From DASUPK01 sp963819715 (GTDB lineage Bacteria; Actinomycetota; Thermoleophilia; Solirubrobacterales; 70-9), in assembly GCA_963819715.1 (NCBI GenBank), contig CAWFXE010000003.1, positions 186,001 through 250,000 of the forward strand: DNA of 64,000 nt. Direction: 5' to 3'. The position numbers and the translations under genes are program-made. The notes under the pieces were generated by a model. That model worked only from the letters and a program-made list of their open reading frames with translations. It did not search any database and was not told the origin of the DNA. This document shows, in pieces, positions 23,626-32,481 of the stretch (position 1 is the first letter of the stretch; the number at the start of each line of letters is the position of its first letter).

Positions 23626-25808
23626 TAGGTCTCGACGATCTCGTAGAGCGTTGTCCGCTGGGCCGGGGTTCGGCCGGCCCGGCGGGCGGCGTCTATGAGC
23701 TGGCCGGGCTCCAGCTTCACCCCGTGGTGTGAGCCCGCCATCCGCGAAATGTTCTCCTCCATCAGGGTCCCGCCGAGGTCGTTGACCCCCCAGCGCAGGC
23801 TCTCGGTGGCGGCGTCGAGTCCCATCTTCACCCAGCTCGCCTGCAGGTTCGGAATGGTCTTGCCGAGGGCGAGGCGGAACGCGGCGGTGTGCTTCAGGTT
23901 GTCCTCGCTGGATATCTCCTCCACCCCATGGGTGCGTCCGAGGAGCGTGTTGAAGGGGATGAAGCTGAGCGGCACGAACTCCGTGATCCCTCCCGTCCGC
24001 ACCTGCAGCTCGCGGACGATCCTCATGTGGCGCGCGAGCTCGCGCGGCTCCTCGATGTGGCCGAACATCACCGTCGAGGTGGAGCGCAGGCCGGCGCGGT
24101 GCGACGCCTCGATGATCTCGACCCAGCGCGCCACGGGCAGCTTGTTGGGCGAGATCCGCTGGCGCACGCCGTCGTCGAGCACCTCGGCCGCGGTTCCCGG
24201 AGTGGAGCCGAGCCCGCACTCGATCAGGTACTCGAACACCGAGTCGGGTGTGCGGCCGGAGCGCTCGCACATGTAGTGGACCTCCATCGGCGAGTAGGCG
24301 TGCAGGTGAATGTCCGGCGCGCATTCCTTCGCGAAGCGCAGCCAGCGGCCGTAGTCCTCGAGCGTGTAGTCCGAGTGGATGCCGCCCTGCATGCAGATCT
24401 CGGTCGCGCCGAAGTCGATCGCCTCCTGGACCCGCGCGGCGAAGTCCTCTTCCTCGACCAGATAGGCGTCCGGTGAGCGCTTCCCCTGGCCGAAGCCGCA
24501 GAAGGCACAGCCGACGACGCAGACGTTGGTGAAGTTGATGTTCCGGTTGACGACGAATGTGGCGACGTCCCCGGCGAGCTCGGCGCGCAGCTCATCCGCC
24601 GCCAGTCGCATCTCCTCGATCACCTCGGGCCGAGTCTCCGAGAAGAGGGCCGTCAGCTCCTCCTCGCTGAGCTCATCGCCGCGCCGGCCCTTCTCGATCG
24701 CGCGCGGGGCAACCTCGGGCGCGGGTGGCACCTCCTGGCGGCGGCCGGAGCCGCGCCTGGGGATGAAGCTCCAGTACTTGAGCTTCACGACGTCAAGAAC
24801 TCCCTGCTCCATCCACTCGGGATCGAGGTACTGCGGGTATGCGCACAGTCGCTCGGTGAGCGCGTAGCCGCGCGGTGCGAGCTCCTTACGGACCTGGTGC
24901 GGGCTCGGGAAGGGCTCCTCGGGAGAGATGTGGTCGCCGTTGCTGGAGAGGCCGCCGAGGTCTGTGGCACCGGCATCGACGAGCTCGGGCCACCAGTCCG
25001 CGAGGTTGGGCGGCACCTGCACGCCGACATCCGGCATCAGCCGCTTCGACTCCGATATCAGCCGCTTGATGTCATCGACCGAGACGGGCATCGCCCAGTC
25101 AGGGAGGGGCAGCTCGGCGGACCCGTCATCCGCCCCCGCCCACCGCTTGCGCGACGCCTCGTCGGCGATGTCCGCGACCTCGGCGCCGTAGTAGCGGGGG
25201 TGTGGCACGAAGTTCTGGAGGATCACCTCCTGGATGTGGCCGTACTCGGCGTGCACCGCGGCGATCGCCTCGAGGGCGGCGACCCTCTCCTCCGGCGCCT
25301 CCCCGATGCCGATCAGGATCCCGGTGGTGAACGGGATCCGCAGCTCGCCCGCCAGTCGGATCGTCTCCAGGCGCTTCGCCGGGTGCTTGGTGGGCGAGCC
25401 CTGGTGCACGACCAGATCGGGATTGATCGACTCGAGCATCAGGCCCTGGGAGGCGGTCACCTCCCGCACCCGGCTCAGGTCCTCGCGCGAGAGGACGCCG
25501 AGGTTCGTGTGCGGCAGCAGACCCCGCTCGAGGCCCTTCTGGCAGGCCCAGACGACGTAGGAGGTGAAGTCCTCGTGGCCCCATTCCCGGAGGCGGGCCG
25601 CGACCTCGGGGTTCACCTCCGGCCGCTCGCCGGTGAGGACCAGCAGCTCCTTCGTGTTCCGGCGCACCGCCTCATCCAGCAGGCGCTCCACCTCATCCGG
25701 GTCGTGTACGTGCGCCTGATGCGTCGCGAAGGCGCAGTACTTGCAGTAGCACTGGCACGTTCTCGAGAGCGAGAGCGTGTAGTTGCGCGAGAAGGTCACC
25801 CTGCGCAT
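23622..25808 (-). CDS. fbiC: Bifunctional FO synthase (CofG/CofH fusion)
   Basis: A 728-residue fusion of two radical-SAM enzymes that together make Fo from tyrosine and 5-amino-6-ribitylamino-uracil. The N-terminal CofG half has the cluster motif CQCYCKYC at 18-25, LVLTGERPEVN and TTGILIGIGEAPEER. The C-terminal CofH half has CVVGCAFCGF at about 435-444, EICMQGGIHSDYTLEDY and TSTVMFGHIEEPREL. Both CxxxCxxC sites are complete. Full fusion is typical of actinobacteria. It completes most of the F420 pathway near the cofC/D/E unit, but on the other strand and 2.4 kb away. A long antisense open frame is a codon-bias artefact. Confidence 0.95.
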   Translation of the reverse strand: MRRVTFSRNYTLSLSRTCQCYCKYCAFATHQAHVHDPDEVERLLDEAVRRNTKELLVLTGERPEVNPEVAARLREWGHEDFTSYVVWACQKGLERGLLPHTNLGVLSREDLSRVREVTASQGLMLESINPDLVVHQGSPTKHPAKRLETIRLAGELRIPFTTGILIGIGEAPEERVAALEAIAAVHAEYGHIQEVILQNFVPHPRYYGAEVADIADEASRKRWAGADDGSAELPLPDWAMPVSVDDIKRLISESKRLMPDVGVQVPPNLADWWPELVDAGATDLGGLSSNGDHISPEEPFPSPHQVRKELAPRGYALTERLCAYPQYLDPEWMEQGVLDVVKLKYWSFIPRRGSGRRQEVPPAPEVAPRAIEKGRRGDELSEEELTALFSETRPEVIEEMRLAADELRAELAGDVATFVVNRNINFTNVCVVGCAFCGFGQGKRSPDAYLVEEEDFAARVQEAIDFGATEICMQGGIHSDYTLEDYGRWLRFAKECAPDIHLHAYSPMEVHYMCERSGRTPDSVFEYLIECGLGSTPGTAAEVLDDGVRQRISPNKLPVARWVEIIEASHRAGLRSTSTVMFGHIEEPRELARHMRIVRELQVRTGGITEFVPLSFIPFNTLLGRTHGVEEISSEDNLKHTAAFRLALGKTIPNLQASWVKMGLDAATESLRWGVNDLGGTLMEENISRMAGSHHGVKLEPGQLIDAARRAGRTPAQRTTLYEIVETY

Positions 25809-25851
25809 AGCAGGGCAAACCTAGCGAACCGCTTGTGCCGGCAGACGGCGC

Positions 25852-26679
25852 CTAGCTGCCGGCGATGCCGCCCGGAGGGCTGGACGGCGGAGGACCGCCC
25901 GACCCGGAGGACTGGCGCAACGGCGGGGCTTCGCCCGCAGGCGGAGCGGGTCCGCGCGGTGCGACGGTGTCCGCCACCTCCTGCACGGGGCCGCTCGAGG
26001 GCTCGATGATGAACTTGTAGACGGCCGCGGCGAGCAGGCCTCCGACGAGCGGGCCGATGATGTAGGCCAGCGCGTCGGTGAAGTGATTGCCGACGAGGGC
26101 GGGGCCGAACCAGCGAGCAGGATTGAAAGAACCACCGGTGAGCGGGCCGAGCACCATGACGAGGAAGCCCAGCGCTCCGCCGTAAGCGAGCGCGGCCCAG
26201 CGGCGGATCTCCGGGTTGAGAGCCACTGCGAGAACGGTCAACACGAGGACGAAGGCGCCGATCGCCTCGACCATTCCACCCTGGAGGCCGCTCCCGAGCA
26301 AGGGACTGACCTTCGGCGTGCCGTAGTCGGAGGCGCGCCCCTCGTCCAGCAGGAACGCCTTGGTGAGCAGCGCGCCGAGCACGCCGCCGGAGAGCTGAGC
26401 CAGGATGTACACCAGTCCGTCGATCGGATCGATGCGCCGGATCGCGATAAAGGCGGTCGTCACCACCGGGTTGAAATGCCCGCCGCTGGCCACGCCGATG
26501 CTGATCACGAGCGCGAACAGAAGGAGAAAGTGCGTCAGGCCGACGACAGCGAAGTCGGAGCCGAATTGGGCGTTCTGTCCGGTGGACACGTAGAGCACCA
26601 CCACGCTCGTGATGAAGAAGACCAGGAGCAGCGTCCCGACCAGCTCAGCGATATACGCCGCTAGACCTCGATCTTGCAT
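25852..26679 (-). CDS. Aquaporin / MIP-family channel
   Basis: A 275-residue channel with six helices and two pore-helix motifs. The first is NPV at 70-72 (HFNPVVTTAF), a variant of NPA. The second is the standard NPA at 186-188, followed by R189 of the selectivity filter. GLQGGMVEAIGAFVLVLTVL follows the first half. It would pass water or small neutral solutes at the cytoplasmic membrane. The Pro/Ser/Gly-rich C-terminal 40 residues are not part of the channel. A clear AGGAGGT precedes ATG 26679. The Ala-to-Val change in one pore motif may alter selectivity; the family otherwise tolerates it. Confidence 0.9.
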   Translation of the reverse strand: MQDRGLAAYIAELVGTLLLVFFITSVVVLYVSTGQNAQFGSDFAVVGLTHFLLLFALVISIGVASGGHFNPVVTTAFIAIRRIDPIDGLVYILAQLSGGVLGALLTKAFLLDEGRASDYGTPKVSPLLGSGLQGGMVEAIGAFVLVLTVLAVALNPEIRRWAALAYGGALGFLVMVLGPLTGGSFNPARWFGPALVGNHFTDALAYIIGPLVGGLLAAAVYKFIIEPSSGPVQEVADTVAPRGPAPPAGEAPPLRQSSGSGGPPPSSPPGGIAGS

Positions 26680-26803
26680 CTCTCAGTGACCTCCTAGTAG
26701 GTGTCCGACCTGACAGCGGCGCGCAGTCTAACTGCATTTCCGGCCGAGCCGAGACCCCCGGGCAAACCTTTACCGAGGCCTTATGAAATAGGGTCGGCCG
26801 CGC

Positions 26804-27817
26804 ATGAGACGGGTCGCCGCGCTGCTGGCGGCCGTTCTCCTCCTGGGAGCCCTCGCGGGCTGCGGAGGGGGCGGCGCTGAACCGGGCGCGCCGAAGGGCG
26901 CGACCCTGGTCCTCGACTTCACGCCGAACGCCGTTCACTCCGGCATCTACGCGGCGCAGGCGAACGGCGACTTCGAAGACGAGGGCATCGACCTCCATAT
27001 CCAGGAGCCGTCCAGCACCGCGGACAGCGCCAAGCTGCTCGAGACGGGGCGAGCCGACTTCGCCGTCATGGACATCAACGACTTCGGAATCGCCCGCGAG
27101 CGGGGCCTGGACCTGGTTGCGATCGCCGCCATCATCCAGCGGCCGCTCGCCGCGGTGATCGCCCGCGACCCGAACGAGATCCGAACGCCCGCAGACCTGG
27201 CCGGCAAGACGATTGGCGTCACCGGTGTTCCCTCCGACGATGCCGTTCTCGACACGGTGTTGCGCTCCGGCGGCGTCGACCCCTCCGACGTCCACCGGGT
27301 GACGATCGGATTCAACGCGGTCGCCGACCTGGCGGCGGGCAAGGTGGAGGCAGCGACAGCCTTCTGGAACGCCGAGGGAGTCGCGCTCCAGCAGCGGGGC
27401 ATCCCGATCCGCCAATTCCGGGTGGACGAGTTCGGAGCCCCGCGGTACCCGGAGCTCGTGGTGGCAACCACACGAAAGATCGGGCGCGACCACGAAATGC
27501 CCGCGTGCCATTTCAGCCGGGCGCTCATCGCCGGCTACCGAGTGCTTCAAGACCACCCGGACCGCGCCGTTCGCTCCCTTCTCGAGGAAAACCCGGATCT
27601 GGAACAGGACAGCCAGCAATCACAGATGGACGCGCTCGTCGACGGCGACGCGTTCTCTCAGCAGGCCGGCAAGGACATCGCACGATCGAACCTATTTAGG
27701 GGGCGAGTCTCGGCTTGGGCGAGCTGGGCCAAGGCGAACGGGCTGATCACGGACCCCGTCGCCCTCCGCGGGGGATTCCACAATCCCGTGGGCTGCTACT
27801 CGAGCGAAAGCGGCTAG
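26804..27817 (+). CDS. Lipoprotein substrate-binding protein, NMT1/ThiY-like
   Basis: A 337-residue periplasmic-type binding protein. A lipoprotein signal ends in LGALAGC with Cys20. The fold is that of NMT1/SsuA binding proteins: LDFTPNAVHSGIYAAQANG (36-54), FEDEGIDLHI, KLLETGRADFAVMDINDF, LAGKTIGVTGVPSDDAVL and FWNAEGVALQQRG. Relatives bind thiamine pyrimidine precursors, riboflavin precursors or sulfonates. Neither a permease nor an ATPase is adjacent, so it either borrows a distant transporter or has another role. No TPP-riboswitch consensus is visible in the 124-base gap upstream. Its stop lies next to the convergent receiver-like gene. Confidence 0.85.
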   Translation: MRRVAALLAAVLLLGALAGCGGGGAEPGAPKGATLVLDFTPNAVHSGIYAAQANGDFEDEGIDLHIQEPSSTADSAKLLETGRADFAVMDINDFGIARERGLDLVAIAAIIQRPLAAVIARDPNEIRTPADLAGKTIGVTGVPSDDAVLDTVLRSGGVDPSDVHRVTIGFNAVADLAAGKVEAATAFWNAEGVALQQRGIPIRQFRVDEFGAPRYPELVVATTRKIGRDHEMPACHFSRALIAGYRVLQDHPDRAVRSLLEENPDLEQDSQQSQMDALVDGDAFSQQAGKDIARSNLFRGRVSAWASWAKANGLITDPVALRGGFHNPVGCYSSESG

Positions 27818-27818
27818 G

Positions 27819-28136
27819 TCACCCGAGCGTCCGCTCCACGAGCTTCGGCAGCTCCCTCGCCATCCGGCTGCGCGGGACAGCCATCGTCAACCCAGCCCCC
27901 TCAGCCCGGTTCTTCATCTCCACGTCGACGTGGGAGTAGAAGCCGATCACCGGCACGCGCAACTCGCCGAGCTGCTCGGGAGGCACGGCGTCCAGGTCGG
28001 CCACGACCAGATCGATCCCGTCGAGCTCGTCAGGGACCTCTGAGTCCTGCTCGACCTCGTGACCGCTCGCCTCGAGCGACGTGCGTACGCGGCTTGCGAG
28101 CATCAGGTCCTGCACCAGGGCGGCGATCCGGGCCAT
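27819..28136 (-). CDS. Degenerate receiver-like protein
   Basis: A protein of about 105 residues; I prefer ATG 28136 (MARIAALVQDLMLASRV) over a start 10 codons upstream. The alternating strand/helix pattern is that of a CheY-like fold: IAALVQDLMLASRVRTSLEA, IDLVVADLDAV with one Asp at the phospho-site place, then VPVIGFYSHVD. The usual acidic pair and conserved Lys are not evident, so phosphorylation is doubtful. It may be a pseudo-receiver. It is divergent from the c-di-GMP gene, with under 50 bases between, suggesting a functional link. Confidence 0.65.
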   Translation of the reverse strand: MARIAALVQDLMLASRVRTSLEASGHEVEQDSEVPDELDGIDLVVADLDAVPPEQLGELRVPVIGFYSHVDVEMKNRAEGAGLTMAVPRSRMARELPKLVERTLG

Positions 28137-28183
28137 CGTGTGCAGTTTGACGGAGCACCGCGTCATGCGTCCGTGCAGGACAT

Positions 28184-30229
28184 TTGCCCGAAAATGAGGG
28201 ATGTAGCCCCCGGACGTGCGTTCCGATACTTGCTGTCGTGGGGCGTTTTACGCATCCCCGAAGTTCCCACCGCCGGGTGGTGCCTTGGGCTGCCATCGGG
28301 TTCTCACTGGCCTGGGGAGCGGTGCTCGGCCTCGCGGTCTCGAGGAATGACTCCGGCATCGCCCTCTTCGGTGGCGCCGGGATGCTGCTGACCCTCGTCC
28401 TCACCGGGATCCTGTATCGCCAGCAGGCCGAGCTGCGAGACCTCGCGGAGACCGACACGCTCACCGGCCTGATCAACCACCGCGGCTTCCAGCAGGCTCT
28501 GCGGAGCGAGCTGCAGAAGGCGGCGGTGAGGCACGAGTCGGTGGCCCTCATGGCGCTCGACCTCGACGACTTCAAGGCGATCAACGAGCGGCACGGCCAC
28601 CCCTTCGGCGACGGCGTCCTGGAGGGCGTCGCCGCTCAGCTCCGTAAGTCCGTGCGCCGGGGCGACATCGCGGCCCGCACAGGCGGAGAGGAGTTCGCCC
28701 TGATCATGCCCGGGACCGGCCCGGAGGCCGCGCAGGAGATAGCCGAGCGCGTCCGCACGGCGGTCGCGCACCTCTCCCCCGCGGGATCCGAGCTGAGCTG
28801 CTCGGCGGGCGTGGCCGTCTTCCCCGTGGACGCCGACAGCGCCGGATCGCTTCTCCAGCTCGCCGAGGGAGCCCTCTACTGGGCGAAGCGCTCGGGCAAG
28901 TCCAGAACCCGCCGCTTCGACCCGGATCACGTTCGCCTCAGCGGCGATGCACCCCAGCGCTCGGAGATCGAGCGGATCCTCTCCGAGCATGCGATCGAGC
29001 CGCTCTACCAGCCGGTCGCCTCGCTCACCACGGGACGCCTGATCGGCTACGAGGCCCTCGCCCGCTTCCCGGATGCACCGGAGCGCCCGCCTTCGACCTG
29101 GTTCGCCCAGGCGAACGCCTGCGGACTCGGCCCCGAGCTCGAGGCGGCCGCGATCCGCGCGGCGCTGGAGCCGATCGGTCGCCCGCCGGGGTCCCACCTT
29201 GCCGTCAACGTCAGCCCCTCGGCGCTCTCAACCGACGCGGTCAAGGGCGTCCTCCCCGACGATCTCTCCGATTTGGTCATCGAGCTCACGGAGCACGAGG
29301 TCTACGTCGGCGACAGCCTGCTCGCCAACTCACTGGCGCAGCTGCGCGAGCGCGGCGCCAGGATCGCGATCGACGACGCCGGCGCGGGCTACGCCGGACT
29401 CAAGCAGGTGATGTGGGTGCGTCCCGACATCGTCAAGCTCGACCTGGAGTTGACGCGCGCCATCCACTCGGACCCCGTCCGCATGGCCCTGGTCGAGTCC
29501 CTGGTTCGGTTCGCCCGCCGCGTGGGCGCCACCGTCTGCGCGGAGGGGATCGAGAGCCACGACGACATCGAGGTGCTCGCGAACCTGGACGTGCCGTGCG
29601 GCCAGGGCTACGCGATCGGCCGGCCGGCGCCCCCATGGAGCCAGGTCTCCCCGCCCGCCGCCGAGACCTGCCGCAACGCCCTCGCGAAGGCCCTGATCTC
29701 GACTCCGGGCGGCGACACTCCGACGATCTCCGCCGGCGACCGGCGGCTCGAACACCTCAGCGCTCGCCTCGCCAACGCACGGTCCCGGGTGGACCTGAAC
29801 AGCGCCCTCGACCTGATCGCCGGCGAGCTCCATGCCGACAAGGTCGCCCTCTCTCAGTGGCACCCCGAAAGGGAGGTCGTCGAGACGCTGGCCGAGAGCG
29901 GCGAGCAGCCCGAAGAGGAGCTCTTCTCCATCAGGGACTTCCCGACCACCGCGCGGGTCCTGGAGCGCCAGGAGTCGGCGCAGGTGATGGTCGGCGATCC
30001 GCGGGCCGACAGCCACGAGGTCGAGCTGATGTTCTCGCTCGGCTACAGAAGTCTGCTGATCGTCCCGGTCGTGCAGCGCGGCGAGAGCCTCGGCATGGTC
30101 GAGGCGATGTGCCACGAGGAGCGGCCCTGGACCCGGACCGAGATGAATCGCGCGCGCATCGTCGCGAACCAGCTGGCCTCCGTCATCCAGACGTTCTTCC
30201 GGGTCCCGGACCCGGAGCGGTTCAGCTAG
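28184..30229 (+). CDS. GGDEF-EAL-GAF c-di-GMP signalling protein
   Basis: A 681-residue protein. One or two membrane helices lie at about 33-48 and 63-79. The GGDEF domain (about 80-240) has TLTGLINHRGF and GGEEF at 167-171, an active-type motif. The EAL domain (about 265-510) has YEALARF, NVSPSAL, IELTEHE and DDAGAGYAGL. The third is a C-terminal GAF-like domain (about 530-675) with LIVPVVQRGESLGMVEA. It could both make and degrade c-di-GMP, or one domain may only bind. The DDFGTG motif is DDAGAG here, a common variant. Start TTG 28184 is uncertain; GTG codons lie at 28238 and 28276-28279. Confidence 0.88.
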   Translation: MPENEGCSPRTCVPILAVVGRFTHPRSSHRRVVPWAAIGFSLAWGAVLGLAVSRNDSGIALFGGAGMLLTLVLTGILYRQQAELRDLAETDTLTGLINHRGFQQALRSELQKAAVRHESVALMALDLDDFKAINERHGHPFGDGVLEGVAAQLRKSVRRGDIAARTGGEEFALIMPGTGPEAAQEIAERVRTAVAHLSPAGSELSCSAGVAVFPVDADSAGSLLQLAEGALYWAKRSGKSRTRRFDPDHVRLSGDAPQRSEIERILSEHAIEPLYQPVASLTTGRLIGYEALARFPDAPERPPSTWFAQANACGLGPELEAAAIRAALEPIGRPPGSHLAVNVSPSALSTDAVKGVLPDDLSDLVIELTEHEVYVGDSLLANSLAQLRERGARIAIDDAGAGYAGLKQVMWVRPDIVKLDLELTRAIHSDPVRMALVESLVRFARRVGATVCAEGIESHDDIEVLANLDVPCGQGYAIGRPAPPWSQVSPPAAETCRNALAKALISTPGGDTPTISAGDRRLEHLSARLANARSRVDLNSALDLIAGELHADKVALSQWHPEREVVETLAESGEQPEEELFSIRDFPTTARVLERQESAQVMVGDPRADSHEVELMFSLGYRSLLIVPVVQRGESLGMVEAMCHEERPWTRTEMNRARIVANQLASVIQTFFRVPDPERFS

Positions 30230-30592
30230 CTAGAGGCTGCGCCGGCGCAGGAAGTCGCGCCGGATGCTGTCGGGCCTGCCCCACCACTCCCTGATCTCCG
30301 CGCGGCCCTCCTGAGCGTCGCGGACCCGCAGTTCGCCTGTGATGCCCTCCCCGTCGAGCTTGGTCAGCGCCCCGTGGACCGTCTCGGCCGCGGCGGCGTG
30401 CCCGAACCGGTGGGCGACGTTGATGCGCCAATGCCAGTCGGCCCGCGAGTACGGCTGAGCGTTCACCAGGGAGAGCATCACCGCGGCGTCGACGTAGCGG
30501 CTCTCGTCGGCGATCCGCAGGTCGAGCTCCAGGTCCGTCCAGTCGTTCGGCAGGGTGTCGACGACCGCCTCGAAGTCCTGTGCCAGAGCCAC
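30230..30592 (-). CDS. Conserved hypothetical protein
   Basis: A 120-residue soluble protein with a charged, mixed alpha/beta composition. It has an acidic N-terminus (DFEAVVDTLPNDWTDLELDL), YSRADWHWRINVAHRFGHAA with several Trp/His, a GEGITGELRVRD strand and a basic end (RRDFLRRRSL). I see no membrane segment, signal or metal motif, and I do not recognise the family. The start is 9 bases after the end of the SRPBCC gene on the same strand and the stop abuts the convergent GGDEF-EAL gene, so it looks like the last gene of the dtxR-mntH-SRPBCC unit. Confidence 0.7.
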   Translation of the reverse strand: MALAQDFEAVVDTLPNDWTDLELDLRIADESRYVDAAVMLSLVNAQPYSRADWHWRINVAHRFGHAAAAETVHGALTKLDGEGITGELRVRDAQEGRAEIREWWGRPDSIRRDFLRRRSL

Positions 30593-30601
30593 GGCCGAAG
30601 C

Positions 30602-31081
30602 CTACCCGCCGGTCGGGTCCGCGACGCCGCCGAAGCGGCGTCGCAGCCGGCGGTGGCGGTGGCGGAAGATCGCGCGGAAGAGCGGGCGCATCGCGGATGC
30701 CGGCAGCGGCAGCCGGGGCTCCCAGACGATCGCGTCCGTGACCACTGCGCCCTCGTCGAGGGGCCGGATGGTGCGGATGTGCTCCCAATATCGCTGCGAG
30801 AGCATCTTCGAGCGCTCGACGAAGCCGCGGCCCTCTTCGATCTCCTCGAGATTGATCTCGTCGTAGTCGATCGGGATCCACCCGAGGAAGAGGACCCAGC
30901 TGCGGCCGATCGGCTTGCCGATCTCGACCGAGCTCAGGTCGAAGTCGCCCCCGGGAACCGTCATCCGCAGCCACGGCCGCAGCTCGTCGTTGACGCCCTC
31001 GGCGGTGACGACCCAGGTCCAGATCTCGTCGGGCGCCGCCTCGAGGTGCGTGGAGACCTCGATCCCCGCACGTCGGGCCAC
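30602..31081 (-). CDS. SRPBCC (START-like) family protein
   Basis: A 159-residue protein with the START/Bet v1 pattern: IEVSTHLEAAPDEIWTWVV (7-25), an antiparallel sheet (SWVLFLGWIPIDYDEINLEEIEEGRG), then a long C-terminal helix (SAMRPLFRAIFRHRHRRLRRRF) lining the hydrophobic pocket. Members bind lipids, polyketides or act as cyclases. It overlaps the stop of mntH by one base, so it is translated within the same unit, though no metal role is evident. Confidence 0.8.
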   Translation of the reverse strand: MARRAGIEVSTHLEAAPDEIWTWVVTAEGVNDELRPWLRMTVPGGDFDLSSVEIGKPIGRSWVLFLGWIPIDYDEINLEEIEEGRGFVERSKMLSQRYWEHIRTIRPLDEGAVVTDAIVWEPRLPLPASAMRPLFRAIFRHRHRRLRRRFGGVADPTGG

Positions 31082-32481
31082 TAGCCGATGAAGACCTGCT
31101 CGAGCAGGAAGACATTGAGGGCGATGATCAGCCCCGAGAGGAGTGAGGCGACGGCGGTCAGCCAGCTGGGGTTGGCCAGCGAGCCCATCAGGTCGCGTCG
31201 GCGTGTGAGCATGACCAGGGGCACCAGGGCGAACGGGATCCCGAAGGAGAGCACCACCTGGCTCGCGACGAGGGCGTCGGTCGGGTCGAGGCCGATGGCC
31301 AGGACGATGAGTGCGGGCGTCAGGGTGATGGCACGGCGAACGAAGATCGGGATCCTGCGTCGGATGAACCCCTGCATCACGACCTGACCGGCCATCGTCC
31401 CCACCGAGGACGAGGCGTAGCCGGAGGCCAGCAGCGCGATTCCGAAGATCGTCGCCGCGCCCGGCGAGACCAGCTGCTTGAGGCCGTTGTAGGCGCCATC
31501 GATGCTGTCGATCCCGACGAGTCCGCTGTCGTGGAAGAGACCGGCCGCCATGATCATCATCGAGAGGTTCACCGCCCCGGCCAACGCCATCGCGATCACC
31601 ACGTCAATTCGCTCGAAGCGGAGGATCTGGCGCTTCTCTCGCTCATCGCGCCCGACGATCCGCTTCTGAGTCAAGGCGGAGTGCAGGTAGATGACGTGCG
31701 GCATGACGGTCGCGCCGATGATCCCCGTGGCCAGCAGGATGCTCTCCGTGCCCGCGAACCCGGGCGTGAACATGTGCTTGACGACCTCGCCTCCGTCGGG
31801 ATGCGACTCGAAGGTCTCGAAGGCGAAAGCGACCACGACCACGCCCACCATCGCGACGATCACCGCTTCGAGGCGGCGGAAGCCCTTCTGCTGCATCGCC
31901 AGGATCGCGAAGGCGCCGGCGCCGGCAAGAATGCCAGCCGGGAACAGGGGGATGCCGAAGAGCAGGTTGAGTCCCAGGGCGGCGCCGACCACCTCGGCGA
32001 TGTCACACGCCGCCGCCACGACCTCCGCCTGGATCCAGAGCCCGATCGAGCTGCGCCGTGAGAACGTGTCGCGGCAGGCCTCCGCGAGGTTCTTCCCCGT
32101 TGCAATCCCGAGCTTGGCCGATTGCGTCTGCACGACCATCGCGATCAGGTTCGCCCCGAGCACCACCCAGAGCAGCAGATAGCCAAACTTGGCGCCGCCG
32201 GCGATGTTGGTGGCGAAGTTGCCCGGGTCGATGTAGGCGACGGCGGCGATGAACGCCGGGCCGAGGAACGGCCAGATGCGCGGCAGGCCGCGAGAGTGGC
32301 CGTCGAGAGAGCGCCGCGCGGCTCGGTTGACCGCCGCCTCGCCAGGAAGAACGTCCTCGGGCAGAACCTGCTCGTCGCCGCCGAGGCCGTCCCCTGGTGG
32401 GGGTGGCGCCGAGAGCTCGCCGGGGACGGGATCGACGAGCCCGACGTCCTCCTGCTCGACCGACAGCTCCTGCTCGCTCAT
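31081..32481 (-). CDS. mntH: Nramp-family Mn2+/divalent metal transporter
   Basis: A 466-residue transporter with about eleven membrane helices. The two metal-site motifs are present: DPGNFATNI in helix 1 and MPHVIYLHS in helix 6. The extended N-terminus of about 60 residues is acidic and Pro-rich. It would import Mn2+ (or Fe2+) with protons. It overlaps the DtxR-type regulator by 4 bases (ATGA), so regulator and transporter are translationally coupled, typical of MntR control of MntH. Confidence 0.94.
   Translation of the reverse strand: MSEQELSVEQEDVGLVDPVPGELSAPPPPGDGLGGDEQVLPEDVLPGEAAVNRAARRSLDGHSRGLPRIWPFLGPAFIAAVAYIDPGNFATNIAGGAKFGYLLLWVVLGANLIAMVVQTQSAKLGIATGKNLAEACRDTFSRRSSIGLWIQAEVVAAACDIAEVVGAALGLNLLFGIPLFPAGILAGAGAFAILAMQQKGFRRLEAVIVAMVGVVVVAFAFETFESHPDGGEVVKHMFTPGFAGTESILLATGIIGATVMPHVIYLHSALTQKRIVGRDEREKRQILRFERIDVVIAMALAGAVNLSMMIMAAGLFHDSGLVGIDSIDGAYNGLKQLVSPGAATIFGIALLASGYASSSVGTMAGQVVMQGFIRRRIPIFVRRAITLTPALIVLAIGLDPTDALVASQVVLSFGIPFALVPLVMLTRRRDLMGSLANPSWLTAVASLLSGLIIALNVFLLEQVFIG

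Noticed and set aside
22828..24324. Long open frame (about 498 codons) antisense to fbiC and a membrane protein gene
   Set aside because: It mirrors the codon pattern of fbiC on the other strand; the translation is low-complexity Arg/Gly/Asp-rich and resembles no family.
26680..26803. TPP riboswitch upstream of the ThiY-like protein
   Set aside because: The region lacks the conserved CTGAGA and ACCTGA elements of the THI box.
28137..28260. c-di-GMP riboswitch before the GGDEF-EAL gene
   Set aside because: The gap has a weak gtccg/cggac inverted pair but not the GEMM core sequence, and it is too short once the start is considered.
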